Positions 34,292-41,830 of a stretch of 64,000 nucleotides of DNA are shown piece after piece. Source of the stretch: Schaedlerella arabinosiphila. GTDB lineage: Bacteria; Bacillota; Clostridia; Lachnospirales; Lachnospiraceae. A model generated the notes under the pieces. The model was not told the origin of the DNA. It did no database searches and saw only the letters and a list, made by a program, of their open reading frames with translations. Both the position numbers and the translations under genes were made by a program. The DNA lies in NCBI RefSeq assembly GCF_003885045.1, contig NZ_RHJS01000002.1, positions 434,001 to 498,000 on the forward strand. The letters run 5' to 3'. How positions within the stretch are numbered: the stretch's first letter is position 1; the number at the start of each line of letters is the position of its first letter.

Positions 34292-35030
34292 TTAGCTAAA
34301 GAAATCAAACTCATCCACCGCAAAAGCGATGTCAATCTGGAATGGCTCACGCTGGGGCATCTGCAATCCCTGTTCGTCTGCAATGACCAGATAATAAGTT
34401 GCAGTATTGCTGTATTTCAGAGATTTCAGATTAAACTGGCAACGGAAAGTACGCTCTGCACCATTATCGCTTGTCTTATCTGCAATCATCTTCTGAACAT
34501 CACTAATCTGCCTGCCATTTTCATCCGTAAAGTAAACCTGATAGGCAGCTGCTTCACGGTTGGCACCAACAGCATCCTTCTGATAGAAATTCAGAGAAAA
34601 ATCATATTACTGATTTTACGGTTTGCTGACAACAGATTAACCGTTACCGGTTTCTTTTCATCTGCTTTCTCATGGCCGGATTCGATGCAAGTCCCATCTC
34701 ATCCATCCAAATAGAAATCAAATCTGCCCGGAACTCCTCGCTGTAAAGCTCTATATCTAAAAGCCAGTTATCATCTGGGCGGTTGTACGCCAGCGGACTG
34801 TAAACCAGATAGTTTGCGGTCAAATCATCCACTGAAAGCAGTTTTTTCACAGAAAACGCATTGTTACCAGTCAGTGCAACCACCTTTGCATTTTCAAGGA
34901 CCACCTCGTCCAATTTGTCCTCAAATTCTTTATCTTTGTCATACCAGAAGATGATACGACGCTGATAAAATTCCGGCAAAGGGGCAGCAAACCGACGGTT
35001 CAAGTCTTGTATTACTTTGTCGGTATCCAT
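34292..35030 (-). pseudogene. pglZ: BREX-1 phosphatase PglZ (type A), internally deleted and frameshifted
   Basis: The 5' part (34644-35030) encodes 128 residues that look like the PglZ type A N-terminus (LPEFYQRRIIFWYDKDKEFE, VALTGNNAFSVKKLLSVDD, LISIWMDEMGLASNPAMRKQ). At the sequence AAGCAGATGAAAAG near 34655 it joins, in another frame, a C-terminal part (KKPVTVNLLSANRKISN, then shifted again: YDFSLNFYQKDAVGANRE ... QIDIAFAVDEFDFFS, stop 34292). Intact PglZ-A is above 800 residues, so roughly 2 kb, including the alkaline-phosphatase-like core, is gone. The product cannot function. It is the last gene of the leftward BREX remnant; no brxL follows. Confidence 0.85.
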
Positions 35031-35036
35031 GCCGCG

Positions 35037-36436
35037 TTACCTCCCCTCTGCGTTCTTCAAATAAATGGTACTTCTTGCTGCACCCGTTTTTTTCAGCCAA
35101 TCTTTTTCAATCATCGACTGCAAAATAACCCTTGCTCTACGCTGCTTCACATTAAGAAGTTCCATCACTTTATTTGTTGTTATAGAACCATTTTCCAGTA
35201 CATATTTATAAATGCATTGTTTCTGTTCACTATCCGGCATTTTGATAGCATTATCCGGCACATCATCGGCACTATCCGGCACTTTATCGGCACTATTGGG
35301 ATCATTGAGATCACGATTGAGGTCATTAAGGTCAACTGTATCATTGCTCTGGTCTCGATAAATGTTGATACGCAAATCAACTTCACCACCAATAAATTCT
35401 GGTTCCCGCAATCCGGCTTTCTTTACTTTGCCAATAATTCTCGGGATGCCGCTTCCCCAATGCTCAATTAAATTCATATAAGAAAACGCATGGGCAAGTG
35501 CTTCATTCCTGATTTTAGAATAACCTTCCTTCATACGTTCCACAGTCTGTCCCATTGGCAATTTGCCAGGAGAAGTGATTTCCAGCCGGTTATCATAAAC
35601 AGCAACCTGTATCGTTCCATGATCCAGATAACTGCGATGTACCACAGCGTTGATAACTAATTCACGAATGGCATCCGGTGGAATTTCATAAACATCCTGC
35701 CGGTAAATCCCCACAATAGTCGCGCCCAGATGAATATTCCGCAGAACAAACTGAAATGCTTCATCTATTTGCTCCCAAAGCGGGCCGGGATATTCTCTAC
35801 GGTCAACAAATACCGCTTTTGTTGTACCTTTGAACACACCACATTGTGTTGTGACATGAAGTCCTCCGTTGCCAGTCAAAATGGCAAAGGCATTGGACGG
35901 ATAATCTTTTCCGTCACGCTCAATCAAAACCCCCCAAGAACGCAACTGCTGTCTGCCAACCTCTTTGACAGATGCTTTCTGTTCTTCATTATGAGCGTTT
36001 TTCAATGCCTGTTCCTTCATGGCTTTGCAAAGAGCGTCAATATCTTCATCTGTAATCGTTAATCCAGTACACAAAGCTTGATCGAAATAGCGATTGCTTC
36101 CTTCAAACATCAGCTCTTTGATCATGTATTCGTCAGCAAGACGGGTAGTTCCGGCAACACGGACATATACCCCGCCTTCTCTACCAAGAGCCTTGATATA
36201 ATACGGTCGCTGTCTGCCCTCGGAAATTTCCGCTACAATAACAGTCTTACCGTCAACTGTCCGTAATGTAATATCCGGAATAATCGTCGGTTCACAGCTA
36301 TCTGATACGGCATTGGCAATTGCATCCATTTTCTAGAATACCTCTTCCTTGTCAAAGCCAATTACTTCTCTGGCAGGTTCTCTTTGAACTCCACATTCTT
36401 GGATTCCCCTGCAAGAATTTCTTCTATTATGGTCAT
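35037..36436 (-). pseudogene. AlbA_2 (Schlafen-like) / HATPase_c_4 protein, N-terminal domain broken
   Basis: The minus-strand gene starts at ATG 36436 after GGAGGAGG with MTIIEEILAGESKNVEFKEN, then loses the AlbA_2 core (about 30 residues) with a frameshift. The sequence resumes as VIGFDKEEVF, hits TAG at about 36335, and continues open from 36329 for 430 codons. The open part contains the HATPase_c_4 motif RELVINAVVHRSYLDHG and a C-terminal winged helix, with a low-complexity linker rich in NDLN and PDSAD. Proteins of this COG2865 type are known accessory genes of BREX loci. An internal product from the 35037-36329 frame cannot be excluded. Confidence 0.78.
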
Positions 36437-36455
36437 GATCCTCCTCCTTTCTTTA

Positions 36456-36677
36456 TCAAAAATCTGGTCGTTGCCAAACCAATCGACAATGCAAGCATAT
36501 TTTACTGGCTTTATTTTCATAGAATCTATAAGCAAATGGATCTTTCTTTACCTTTTTGGCAAAGTACGTCAATAAACCAACCCAATCTGGTAATCCATAA
36601 TATCTTCGGGTAATACCAGAACCCGCAAATAAAAATGGGGTTGTATTAAATCTTGCAACCACTTCCTGTAGTGTCAT
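36456..36677 (-). pseudogene. Truncated SIR2-like defence protein (N-terminal stub)
   Basis: The frame starts after a GGAAGGTG site with [20 protein letters not shown], the N-terminal NAD-binding signature of SIR2-family proteins used in phage defence (AGSG, then a YYGLPDW-type loop). After about 57 residues homology-like sequence ends and an unrelated tail leads to a stop. The catalytic part of SIR2 is missing. It lies inside the BREX remnant, same strand, between the AlbA_2 pseudogene and the DUF3791/DUF3990 module. Confidence 0.65.
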
Positions 36678-36765
36678 GTAGCACCTTCCTATGTTTAGAT
36701 ATTCACATTATTTTTTGGTGTTTCTAAATTTTGGACTCACTGAGTCCAAAATTACTGACAAGCCA

Positions 36766-36981
36766 TTATTCTTTATTTTGACTATCTTCTTGTACCAATT
36801 CCTCTACCAAATATGCATCGCTCATACAGTGCATGTCCGATACGCCATCTCGTATCAGCTGATAAACCTCGGAATGATAGAAAAAGCTCAATGCCGCATC
36901 CAGTGAAAGTCCCTGCTGTTTTGCAAAGCGCTCAATGACACGACAATATTTTTTTTGAAGCAGAATTGGATTTGCCGTCAT
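36766..36981 (-). CDS. DUF3791 family protein (third gene of DUF3791-DUF3990-DUF3791 module)
   Basis: This is a 71-residue protein. The pattern KYCRVIERFAKQQGLSLDAA and LSFFYHSEVYQLIRDGVSDM followed by an acidic tail (LVEELVQEDSQNKE) is typical of DUF3791, small helical proteins found next to DUF3990. Its ATG overlaps the stop of DUF3990 by 4 bp (ATGA), so it is translationally coupled. It may be the antitoxin or a chaperone of the module; this is inferred only from size, acidity and coupling. Confidence 0.75.
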   Translation of the reverse strand: MTANPILLQKKYCRVIERFAKQQGLSLDAALSFFYHSEVYQLIRDGVSDMHCMSDAYLVEELVQEDSQNKE

Positions 36982-37448
36982 AATCTTTCACTCCCTTCAA
37001 AATGCAACAAAGACAGTGCTTTTTCTGTGCAGAAACAAATTTGCAGATTCGGCCTTTCATAACGCAGACGATGGATGGCTTCTGCTTTATCAATCAGTCC
37101 GTCAAAAAACAGTTCCACTGTATTGAATACCTTATCATTGGCAACACCACCAAATACAAGGTCATAGTTGGTCATATCTTTTCCACTGCGGCAGTTCAGA
37201 ATAAAATCAAGCCATTCCTCGGAATAAGAATCGAATTTCAAAACATTCAGTTCAGTTTCCCGGCTCTCATCATACTCATATTTTGAAATAATACCATCTT
37301 TTCCTCGACGTTTGAACTTTCCACACCACTTTGCAGCCTGCTCATACAGCGGTGTGACATAAAAGCCACGTCCGAAGTCCAAATTGGGGCGGGAATGAAC
37401 CAAATCCGGCTGTGAAATTTCTAAAAAAGAACCATGATAGAGAATCAT
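36978..37448 (-). CDS. DUF3990 protein, predicted ADP-ribosyltransferase-fold toxin candidate
   Basis: This 156-residue protein starts MILYHGSFLEISQPDL and continues with RPNLDFGRGFYVTPLYEQAA, then ELFFDGLIDKAEAIHRLRYE. The HG, GFYVT and C-terminal acidic patterns are those of DUF3990, a family grouped with ADP-ribosyltransferase-like folds. It is flanked by two DUF3791 genes with 4-bp overlaps on both sides, forming a tight three-gene unit. The unit is fully open although every BREX gene around it is broken, suggesting selection to keep it. Activity and target are unknown. Confidence 0.75.
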   Translation of the reverse strand: MILYHGSFLEISQPDLVHSRPNLDFGRGFYVTPLYEQAAKWCGKFKRRGKDGIISKYEYDESRETELNVLKFDSYSEEWLDFILNCRSGKDMTNYDLVFGGVANDKVFNTVELFFDGLIDKAEAIHRLRYERPNLQICFCTEKALSLLHFEGSERL

Positions 37449-37684
37449 ACTTCCACCCCCTTTTCCTTCATTACATCAAGGAGGTCATTCACGATATATT
37501 CCCGGCTCTGGGTGTGCAATACTTCGTATTCCGGCACGATATAACCGTTCAGAATATCGCTCTTTTCGGCAAACGCCTGATAAACGCGCTCTGCATCCAC
37601 AGCCAGCTTTGCCGCAACATTTTCAATACAGAAAACGGCAAACTCAAGCTCGTTGGAATTTTTAATGTTCTCATCCGTCATCAT
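37445..37684 (-). CDS. DUF3791 family protein (first gene of the DUF3990 module)
   Basis: This is a 79-residue helical protein. It contains ELEFAVFCIENVAAKLAVDA and VYQAFAEKSDILNGYIVPEY, the DUF3791 pattern, and ends in DVMKEKGVEV. ATG 37684 lies 7 bp after GGAGGG; the frame also has a TTG at 37690. It overlaps DUF3990 by 4 bp. Two non-identical DUF3791 copies in one module suggest that each has its own contact with the DUF3990 protein, but this is inference. Confidence 0.75.
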   Translation of the reverse strand: MMTDENIKNSNELEFAVFCIENVAAKLAVDAERVYQAFAEKSDILNGYIVPEYEVLHTQSREYIVNDLLDVMKEKGVEV

Positions 37685-37698
37685 ACGCAAGCCCTCCT

Positions 37699-38012
37699 TT
37701 ACTTTATTTTAGCCAAAACATCCTGAAAAATTGCATAATTTTTCTTCACGCCGTCGTCCAGGTCAATAGAAATCATCTGGTCGGCAAGGTGATGAATTTT
37801 CTCTTCGTAGATGCGGATTTCGGCATCTTGTGCCTGCAAAGCAGTCAGCTTTCTGTTCAGCTTCACACGCTCGCTGGGTGGAAGCATTGGCAATACGCTG
37901 TTCCAGGCCGGCAATAGCAGTGCCTTAAAGCCATTCTTCTTGCCGCTGTCAAACAGCCAATAGATCGGACGTTTCTGATAAATCTTACAATGATCAGCAT
38001 AGAAATCAAATC
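37699..38012 (-). pseudogene. pglX: C-terminal remnant of BREX-1 methyltransferase PglX
   Basis: Reading from 38012 leftwards, three frames carry pieces of the PglX C-terminus. First DFYADHCKIYQKRPIYWLFD and SGKKNGFKA; then after a small deletion AIAGLEQRIANAS; then after a 1-bp shift SERVKLNRKLTALQAQDAEI and IHHLADQMISIDLDDGVKKN with stop at 37699. Only about 95 of the roughly 1,200 residues of a PglX remain. The fragment is joined directly to the BrxA remnant, so brxB, brxC and most of pglX were removed in one or more deletions. Confidence 0.85.
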
Positions 38013-38381
38013 TATCTTACCAAAGGACGTGTCCCTTAACCGGTACTTCTCTCCAATGACTGTCAGCATAAACTCCCAAACAAGTCGGCTCTGCTTCATC
38101 ATCGCATACAGGCAGATCTGCTTTGCTATCTCTGTCGGCTGCGATGCAATCGCAGAAACCAGAGTTTCATCTTCCAGAGCATGAAGTCGTTTCATACAGG
38201 CTTTTGCCATCCGTGTAATCGATTTTTCAGTTGGATACTGGAAAAGATTCTGCTCCACAATTTCTGTTACAATCGCTTCATCTGAGAGTCCTTCGCTCAT
38301 CAGCTTTGCGGTGGAACGCATTTCATAGAAAAGGAACGGTTCTCTGGTCAAAGACGCTATATACGGATAAGAATGATCCAC
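38001..38381 (-). pseudogene. brxA: N-terminal remnant of BrxA (DUF1819), BREX-1
   Basis: The frame starts at GTG 38381, 9 bp after GGAGG, and encodes YIASLTREPFLFYEMRSTAK, then EQNLFQYPTEKSITRMAKAC and ICLYAMMKQSRLVWEFMLTV, matching the N-terminal 125 residues or so of DUF1819/BrxA. At about 38005 it runs into PglX sequence in a different frame. BrxA is normally about 200 residues and is the first gene of BREX type 1 operons, which agrees with its place at the upstream end here. Confidence 0.83.
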
Positions 38382-38395
38382 AATGTTTTGCCTCC

Positions 38396-38614
38396 TTACG
38401 GTTCCTCTTTTTTACCAGGAACAAATTCCATGATGTCCCCAACATCGCAATTTAATACGGAACAAATTTTTTCTAATACATCCATGCTGACATTTTCATC
38501 TTTAGATAACTTCGACATTGTTGTCGTACTGAAACCAGTCTGCAAGCGCAAGTCTTTTTTTATCATGTCTTTATCAATCAGCATTTTCCACAGCTTTTTA
38601 TAGCATACTGCCAT
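38396..38614 (-). CDS. XRE family transcriptional regulator
   Basis: This 72-residue helix-turn-helix protein (KKDLRLQTGFSTTTMSKLSK; LEKICSVLNCDVGDIMEFVP) is of a type very common in Lachnospiraceae. ATG 38614 follows AGAGGTG. It sits 15 bp upstream of the brxA remnant on the same strand, so it could be the operon's former regulator. Its own promoter (38683-38711) is followed by closely spaced AATAACG motifs, consistent with autoregulation. Confidence 0.8.
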   Translation of the reverse strand: MAVCYKKLWKMLIDKDMIKKDLRLQTGFSTTTMSKLSKDENVSMDVLEKICSVLNCDVGDIMEFVPGKKEEP

Positions 38615-38682
38615 ATTGTCACCTCTTACCATTATTCCTGTTTAAAGTTCAGTATTCTCGTTATTTACCCGTTATTTCCTCT

Positions 38683-38711
38683 ATCATAGCATAGAAGTGC
38701 GAATAGTACAA
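38683..38711 (-). promoter_or_regulatory. Predicted promoter of the XRE gene and BREX remnant
   Basis: On the minus strand TTGTAC (38711-38706) and TATGAT (38688-38683) have a 17-bp spacer. Downstream AATAACG occurs twice in tandem, at 38658-38681, a candidate operator. Confidence 0.55.
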
Positions 38712-38912
38712 TCAAGATGTCAAAATTTCAAATTCATGCTTTACGAACTCGCAGTTCAGATTTGTCATTTTGGAAATTATGATAACAAGAGCAGAATTTG
38801 AGAAAAAGAAAAAAGAATTATTGAACAGATAAAAGGAAGAATTTGTGATATACTTAACATGTATTTGGCGTGTCGGGGATACAGGTAATCTATAGAAAGA
38901 GGATGCAGATTG

Positions 38913-39893
38913 ATGAATGGCAAAACTACGAAAAAAAGTGCTGCTAAGACATCTGAGCAGCAAACGAAAGGTACGTCTGGTAAGAAACAAAATAATTTGA
39001 CTTCTAAGAAAAAAGAAAAAGTGCATTGGTACCAAAAAACGGGGTGGATTCTATTTTGGTTATTTATGTTTTTTCCAGTTGGTATTGTATTGACTTGGAG
39101 GAATAAAAAGTGGAATAAAATTGTAAAAACCCTGTTTAGCGGCTTGTTTGGCTTTTGGTTTCTAATTCTCTGTGTAGCTGCAGCGACACCGACACCGGAA
39201 AAACAGCTTGAAGAAATTATATTATCCCTGGACAGTGATCAAGTTTATGATATTAATAATCCAGTAGATATTGTTGTAGAAACGAATCCGGAAGATTATC
39301 ATATCCCAAAATCCGCTTTTGAAATAACAGGCGGTGAATTGGATTTTAAAGATGATAAAATAACGTTTACCTCATCTGTAGATGGTGAATTTGATATTAG
39401 CGTAGAGTATTCGGATGTTATGAGTAATACACTTACGCTGAAATTTGAAGACAAAGAAGCGATTGCGCAGGCTCAGATTGCAGCGGAGCAGGCGGAACAG
39501 GAGCGTATAGCTGCGGAACAGGCGGAGCAGGAACGGATCGCCGCCGAACAGGCCGAACAGGCACGGATTGCAGCGGAGCAGGCGGAACAGGAACGGATTG
39601 CAGCGGAGCAGGCACGGATTGCAGCGGAACAGGCGGAACAGGAACGGGTTGCAGCGGAGCAGGCACGGATCGCACAGGAACAGGCGCAGATCGCAGCGGA
39701 GCAGGCGCGTATAGCGCAAGAGCAGAATCAGCAGACGGCTCCAATAGAAGCAATGGTATGGTTATCTGCAACCGGAAGTAAATATCACAATAAACCGAAT
39801 TGCGGAAATATGAATCCAAACAATGCCCGCCAGGTGACTTTATCAGAAGCACAAAGGTATACGGATGGACCTTGCAAAAACTGCTATAGATAA
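38913..39893 (+). CDS. Membrane-anchored coiled-coil protein with C-terminal zinc-binding-like motif
   Basis: This is a 326-residue protein. Residues 1-40 are Lys/Thr rich. Two hydrophobic helices follow at about 45-62 (WILFWLFMFFPVGIVLTW) and 70-90. Residues about 105-180 look like a beta-rich domain, and residues about 187-275 are made of AAEQAEQERI-type decamer repeats predicting a long coiled coil. The last 45 residues contain TGSKYHNKPNCGNM and GPCKNCYR, the short cysteine/histidine motif often found at the end of secreted or envelope proteins. ATG 38913 or TTG 38910 could be the start. Function not recognised. Confidence 0.7.
   Translation: MNGKTTKKSAAKTSEQQTKGTSGKKQNNLTSKKKEKVHWYQKTGWILFWLFMFFPVGIVLTWRNKKWNKIVKTLFSGLFGFWFLILCVAAATPTPEKQLEEIILSLDSDQVYDINNPVDIVVETNPEDYHIPKSAFEITGGELDFKDDKITFTSSVDGEFDISVEYSDVMSNTLTLKFEDKEAIAQAQIAAEQAEQERIAAEQAEQERIAAEQAEQARIAAEQAEQERIAAEQARIAAEQAEQERVAAEQARIAQEQAQIAAEQARIAQEQNQQTAPIEAMVWLSATGSKYHNKPNCGNMNPNNARQVTLSEAQRYTDGPCKNCYR
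39479..39720 (+). repeat. Intragenic tandem repeat coding for the coiled coil
   Basis: Imperfect 30-bp and shorter units based on GCAGCGGAGCAGGCGGAACA encode repeated AAEQAEQERI blocks. Copy number is likely to vary by slippage or recombination. Confidence 0.75.
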
Positions 39894-39920
39894 TCTTTTA
39901 TATAGATCGTATCGCTAAGA

Positions 39921-39959
39921 AAAAAGCCGTAATCTAAAGGATGGGGATTGCGGCTTTTT
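39921..39959 (+). terminator. Intrinsic terminator after the coiled-coil protein gene
   Basis: AAAAGCCG-AATC and GATT-CGGCTTTT pair around a purine-rich loop and end in a T-run. Confidence 0.7.
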
Positions 39960-40024
39960 ATAATGAAATTTTATATATTTTTATAGTGTACCTGTGTGAA
40001 AAAAAGCTTTATATGCGCTGTATG

Positions 40025-40223
40025 CGTTACTGTTCACACGGTGTCGTGCACTCGCTGCACGGCATCCGGCCAATTCAGTGATGGGGCGGGCATCCAGCCC
40101 GTCTACACTCCGTTCCGGTCCGTCCTAAACAAGCGTCGCTGGCGCTTAGGACCGCCGGGAGGCGACTTTTCAATGGGCTGGATGCCGTTACTGTGAGCAC
40201 CCGGCCAGGGTGTGAACTGTAAC
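40025..40223. repeat. GC-rich extragenic inverted-repeat element, about 199 bp
   Basis: The ends GTTACTGTTCACAC (from 40025) and GTGTGAACTGTAAC (to 40223) are near-perfect inverted repeats. Inside are GTGCACTCGCTGCAC-type and GGGCTGGATGCC/GGCATCCAGCCC arms and a CTAAACAAGCGTCGCTGGCGCTTAG hairpin (core CTAA-GCG/CGC-TTAG). Base composition is much richer in G+C than the neighbouring genes. No good target duplication is seen. A small ORF across it (39996-40196) is not believable. Probably a non-coding palindromic repeat. Confidence 0.55.
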
Positions 40224-40238
40224 CATATATACAATGTA

Positions 40239-40267
40239 TTGACATGGCACATTTGGGATAATATAAT
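40239..40267 (+). promoter_or_regulatory. Consensus sigma-A promoter of dinJ-yafQ
   Basis: TTGACA (40239-40244) and TATAAT (40262-40267) with a 17-bp spacer, a perfect consensus, 25 bp upstream of the antitoxin start. Confidence 0.85.
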
Positions 40268-40291
40268 ATTGTAAAGGAAGGTGTTGATATT

Positions 40292-40567
40292 ATGGCAACG
40301 ACTAATATTACAATGAGAATGGACGAAGATTTAAAAGCACAGTTGCAGGAACTTGTTTCTAATCTTGGAATGGATATGACAACTTTTTTTACATTATCTG
40401 CAAAACAGGCAGTCAGAGAACAAAGAATCCCGTTTATGATTTCTATGGATATTCCTAATGAAGAAACAAAAGAAGCAATAGAAGAAGTGCGTCAAATGAA
40501 ACAAAACCCCTCTATGGGAAAATCTTATACGGATGTCGATGAAATGATGAAGGAGTTGCTGGTATGA
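40292..40567 (+). CDS. dinJ: RelB/DinJ family antitoxin
   Basis: This 91-residue protein has an N-terminal ribbon-helix-helix (TNITMRMDEDLKAQLQELVS, GMDMTTFFTLSAKQAVREQR) that binds operator DNA and a C-terminal toxin-binding tail (MKQNPSMGKSYTDVDEMMKE). It overlaps the toxin gene by 4 bp (ATGA). As in other DinJ-YafQ pairs it should neutralise the toxin and repress its own very strong promoter. Confidence 0.9.
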   Translation: MATTNITMRMDEDLKAQLQELVSNLGMDMTTFFTLSAKQAVREQRIPFMISMDIPNEETKEAIEEVRQMKQNPSMGKSYTDVDEMMKELLV

Positions 40568-40839
40568 AATATACAGTAAAACCAACTACTAAATTTCAAA
40601 GAGATTTGAAAAGAATACAAAAAAGAGGGTACGACATTTCATTGCTGACAAATATAATTAAGAAATTGGCTGATGGAGAACAATTACCTGAGAAAAATCG
40701 TGATCATAGCTTAAACGGAGATTTTGTTAATTGCCGAGAATGCCATATTACTCCGGATTGGTTGCTCATATATGAAATTGATAATGGAGAACTGATATTG
40801 TATTTGACAAGGACAGGAACGCATAGTGATTTGTTTTAA
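40564..40839 (+). CDS. yafQ: YafQ family mRNA interferase toxin
   Basis: This is a 91-residue RelE-fold toxin. Residues matching the YafQ active site are all present: H48 (RDHSLNG), H61 (CHITPDW), D65, W66, R83 and H87 (TRTGTHSDLF). It should cleave ribosome-bound mRNA. Translationally coupled to dinJ. Apparently complete and probably functional. Confidence 0.9.
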   Translation: MKYTVKPTTKFQRDLKRIQKRGYDISLLTNIIKKLADGEQLPEKNRDHSLNGDFVNCRECHITPDWLLIYEIDNGELILYLTRTGTHSDLF

Positions 40840-40925
40840 AATTGAATCATGGAAGATATTACATGGACTATTGCAGTTGATGTCAGTTATGACACGTGAT
40901 AACCGTTTTGAGGTATAGTCCGGAT

Positions 40926-41090
40926 ATGGAAAGGAAACCAACGAATATATGTGAAGTATTAGAACACGTAGAGAACAGAGGAATCCAGAAAAGGATAGAA
41001 AAAGGCGAGGATACAATTTTATCTTTGCGCCTTGAAAATGCAATATCTGGCAGTTATTCAGCTGTCAATGTTCAGCGATCTGAACATTGA
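40926..41090 (+). pseudogene. Possible C-terminal fragment of an Rpn-type (PD-(D/E)XK) recombination nuclease
   Basis: The frame reads NICEVLEHVENRGIQKRIEK, resembling the MCEVLExVExxGIExGIExG tail of Rpn/putative transposase proteins. It lacks the nuclease domain and ends in a perfect inverted repeat. Nothing else is recognised between yafQ and sdpI. Confidence 0.35.
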
Positions 41091-41094
41091 CAGC
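41061..41094. repeat. Perfect 15-bp inverted repeat
   Basis: GCTGTCAATGTTCAG and CTGAACATTGACAGC with a 4-nt loop. There is no adjacent T-run; possible element end or mRNA hairpin. Confidence 0.5.
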
Positions 41095-41212
41095 AACAAT
41101 TGAAAAACCTGAATCCATGTGATGTCAGACATTTCATCGGAAAAACATAAAACAGGCGCTTATGCAAATGCGAAGTTTGAGTTACTTACCGCTGCTGTCT
41201 GATGGCTTATAC

Positions 41213-41830
41213 TTACCCCAATTTCCTCTTGTTCTGATAAAAAGTAATCAATGAATAAATACACACAATGATAATCCAAATACCAATTCCCGGCAAAAAT
41301 ACAAGATTGTTGTTTGGCACAAACAAAGCAAGCAGACACTGGATAAGCCCAAAAGGAATTGCCGTGTACCCGGCAAATCTATGCGTTTTTTGCCAGCATA
41401 GTTTATCTTTTAGAATCCAAGGCAATTTAAAACCAATCCGGCTGCGGTAAGGCATTTGCGGTAAAAAATTTCCGACTAATACCATTAAGCTCCCTACGAT
41501 AAGCACAATGCCTTTCATGTAATTCATTTGCAAACCGCAATACTTAGCTATCGTGACAAAATAGAAAAGAAAAATTCCAAGTCCAAAGAAGTGAATTACA
41601 GTTAGAGTAATATCATTTCTCACTTCATTGTCGTTTTTGGAGATTTTGTGAGGAAAAAAGGCTGCAATAGCTAACGCAAGCAAAATAACAAAACAAATCC
41701 CAACAAAAACCCAACGGGGAGGGCTTTGCATAAACAAAGGTATTTCGCTGGGAAGGTATTTAAAGCATAAGGCTGTCCCTATAATGAATAAAATCAGGAA
41801 TATCATATTCAGACTTCTACATAGTTTCAT
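41213..41830 (-). CDS. sdpI: SdpI family membrane protein
   Basis: This 205-residue protein has six or so hydrophobic helices and the SdpI-type C-terminal region GNFLPQMPYRSRIGFKLPW, where helices surround a short RIGFKLPW motif shared by the family. In Bacillus, SdpI gives immunity to the SdpC killing factor and controls SdpR. ATG 41830 overlaps the end of sdpR by 14 bp, which indicates coupling; an upstream extension in frame lies inside sdpR. No sdpC-like toxin gene is visible here. Confidence 0.85.
   Translation of the reverse strand: MKLCRSLNMIFLILFIIGTALCFKYLPSEIPLFMQSPPRWVFVGICFVILLALAIAAFFPHKISKNDNEVRNDITLTVIHFFGLGIFLFYFVTIAKYCGLQMNYMKGIVLIVGSLMVLVGNFLPQMPYRSRIGFKLPWILKDKLCWQKTHRFAGYTAIPFGLIQCLLALFVPNNNLVFLPGIGIWIIIVCIYSLITFYQNKRKLG

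Noticed and set aside
34292..39000. Search for prophage or integrative-element genes (integrase, terminase, att sites) flanking the BREX remnant
   Set aside because: No integrase, tRNA-end repeat or convincing direct repeats were seen at either border.
39479..39720. Regularly repeated 30-bp units that could suggest a CRISPR array
   Set aside because: Units are contiguous without unique spacers, stay in one reading frame and encode a coiled coil; no cas genes are near.
39996..40196. Small plus-strand ORF over the GC-rich element
   Set aside because: It has no family-like sequence and simply traverses inverted repeats.
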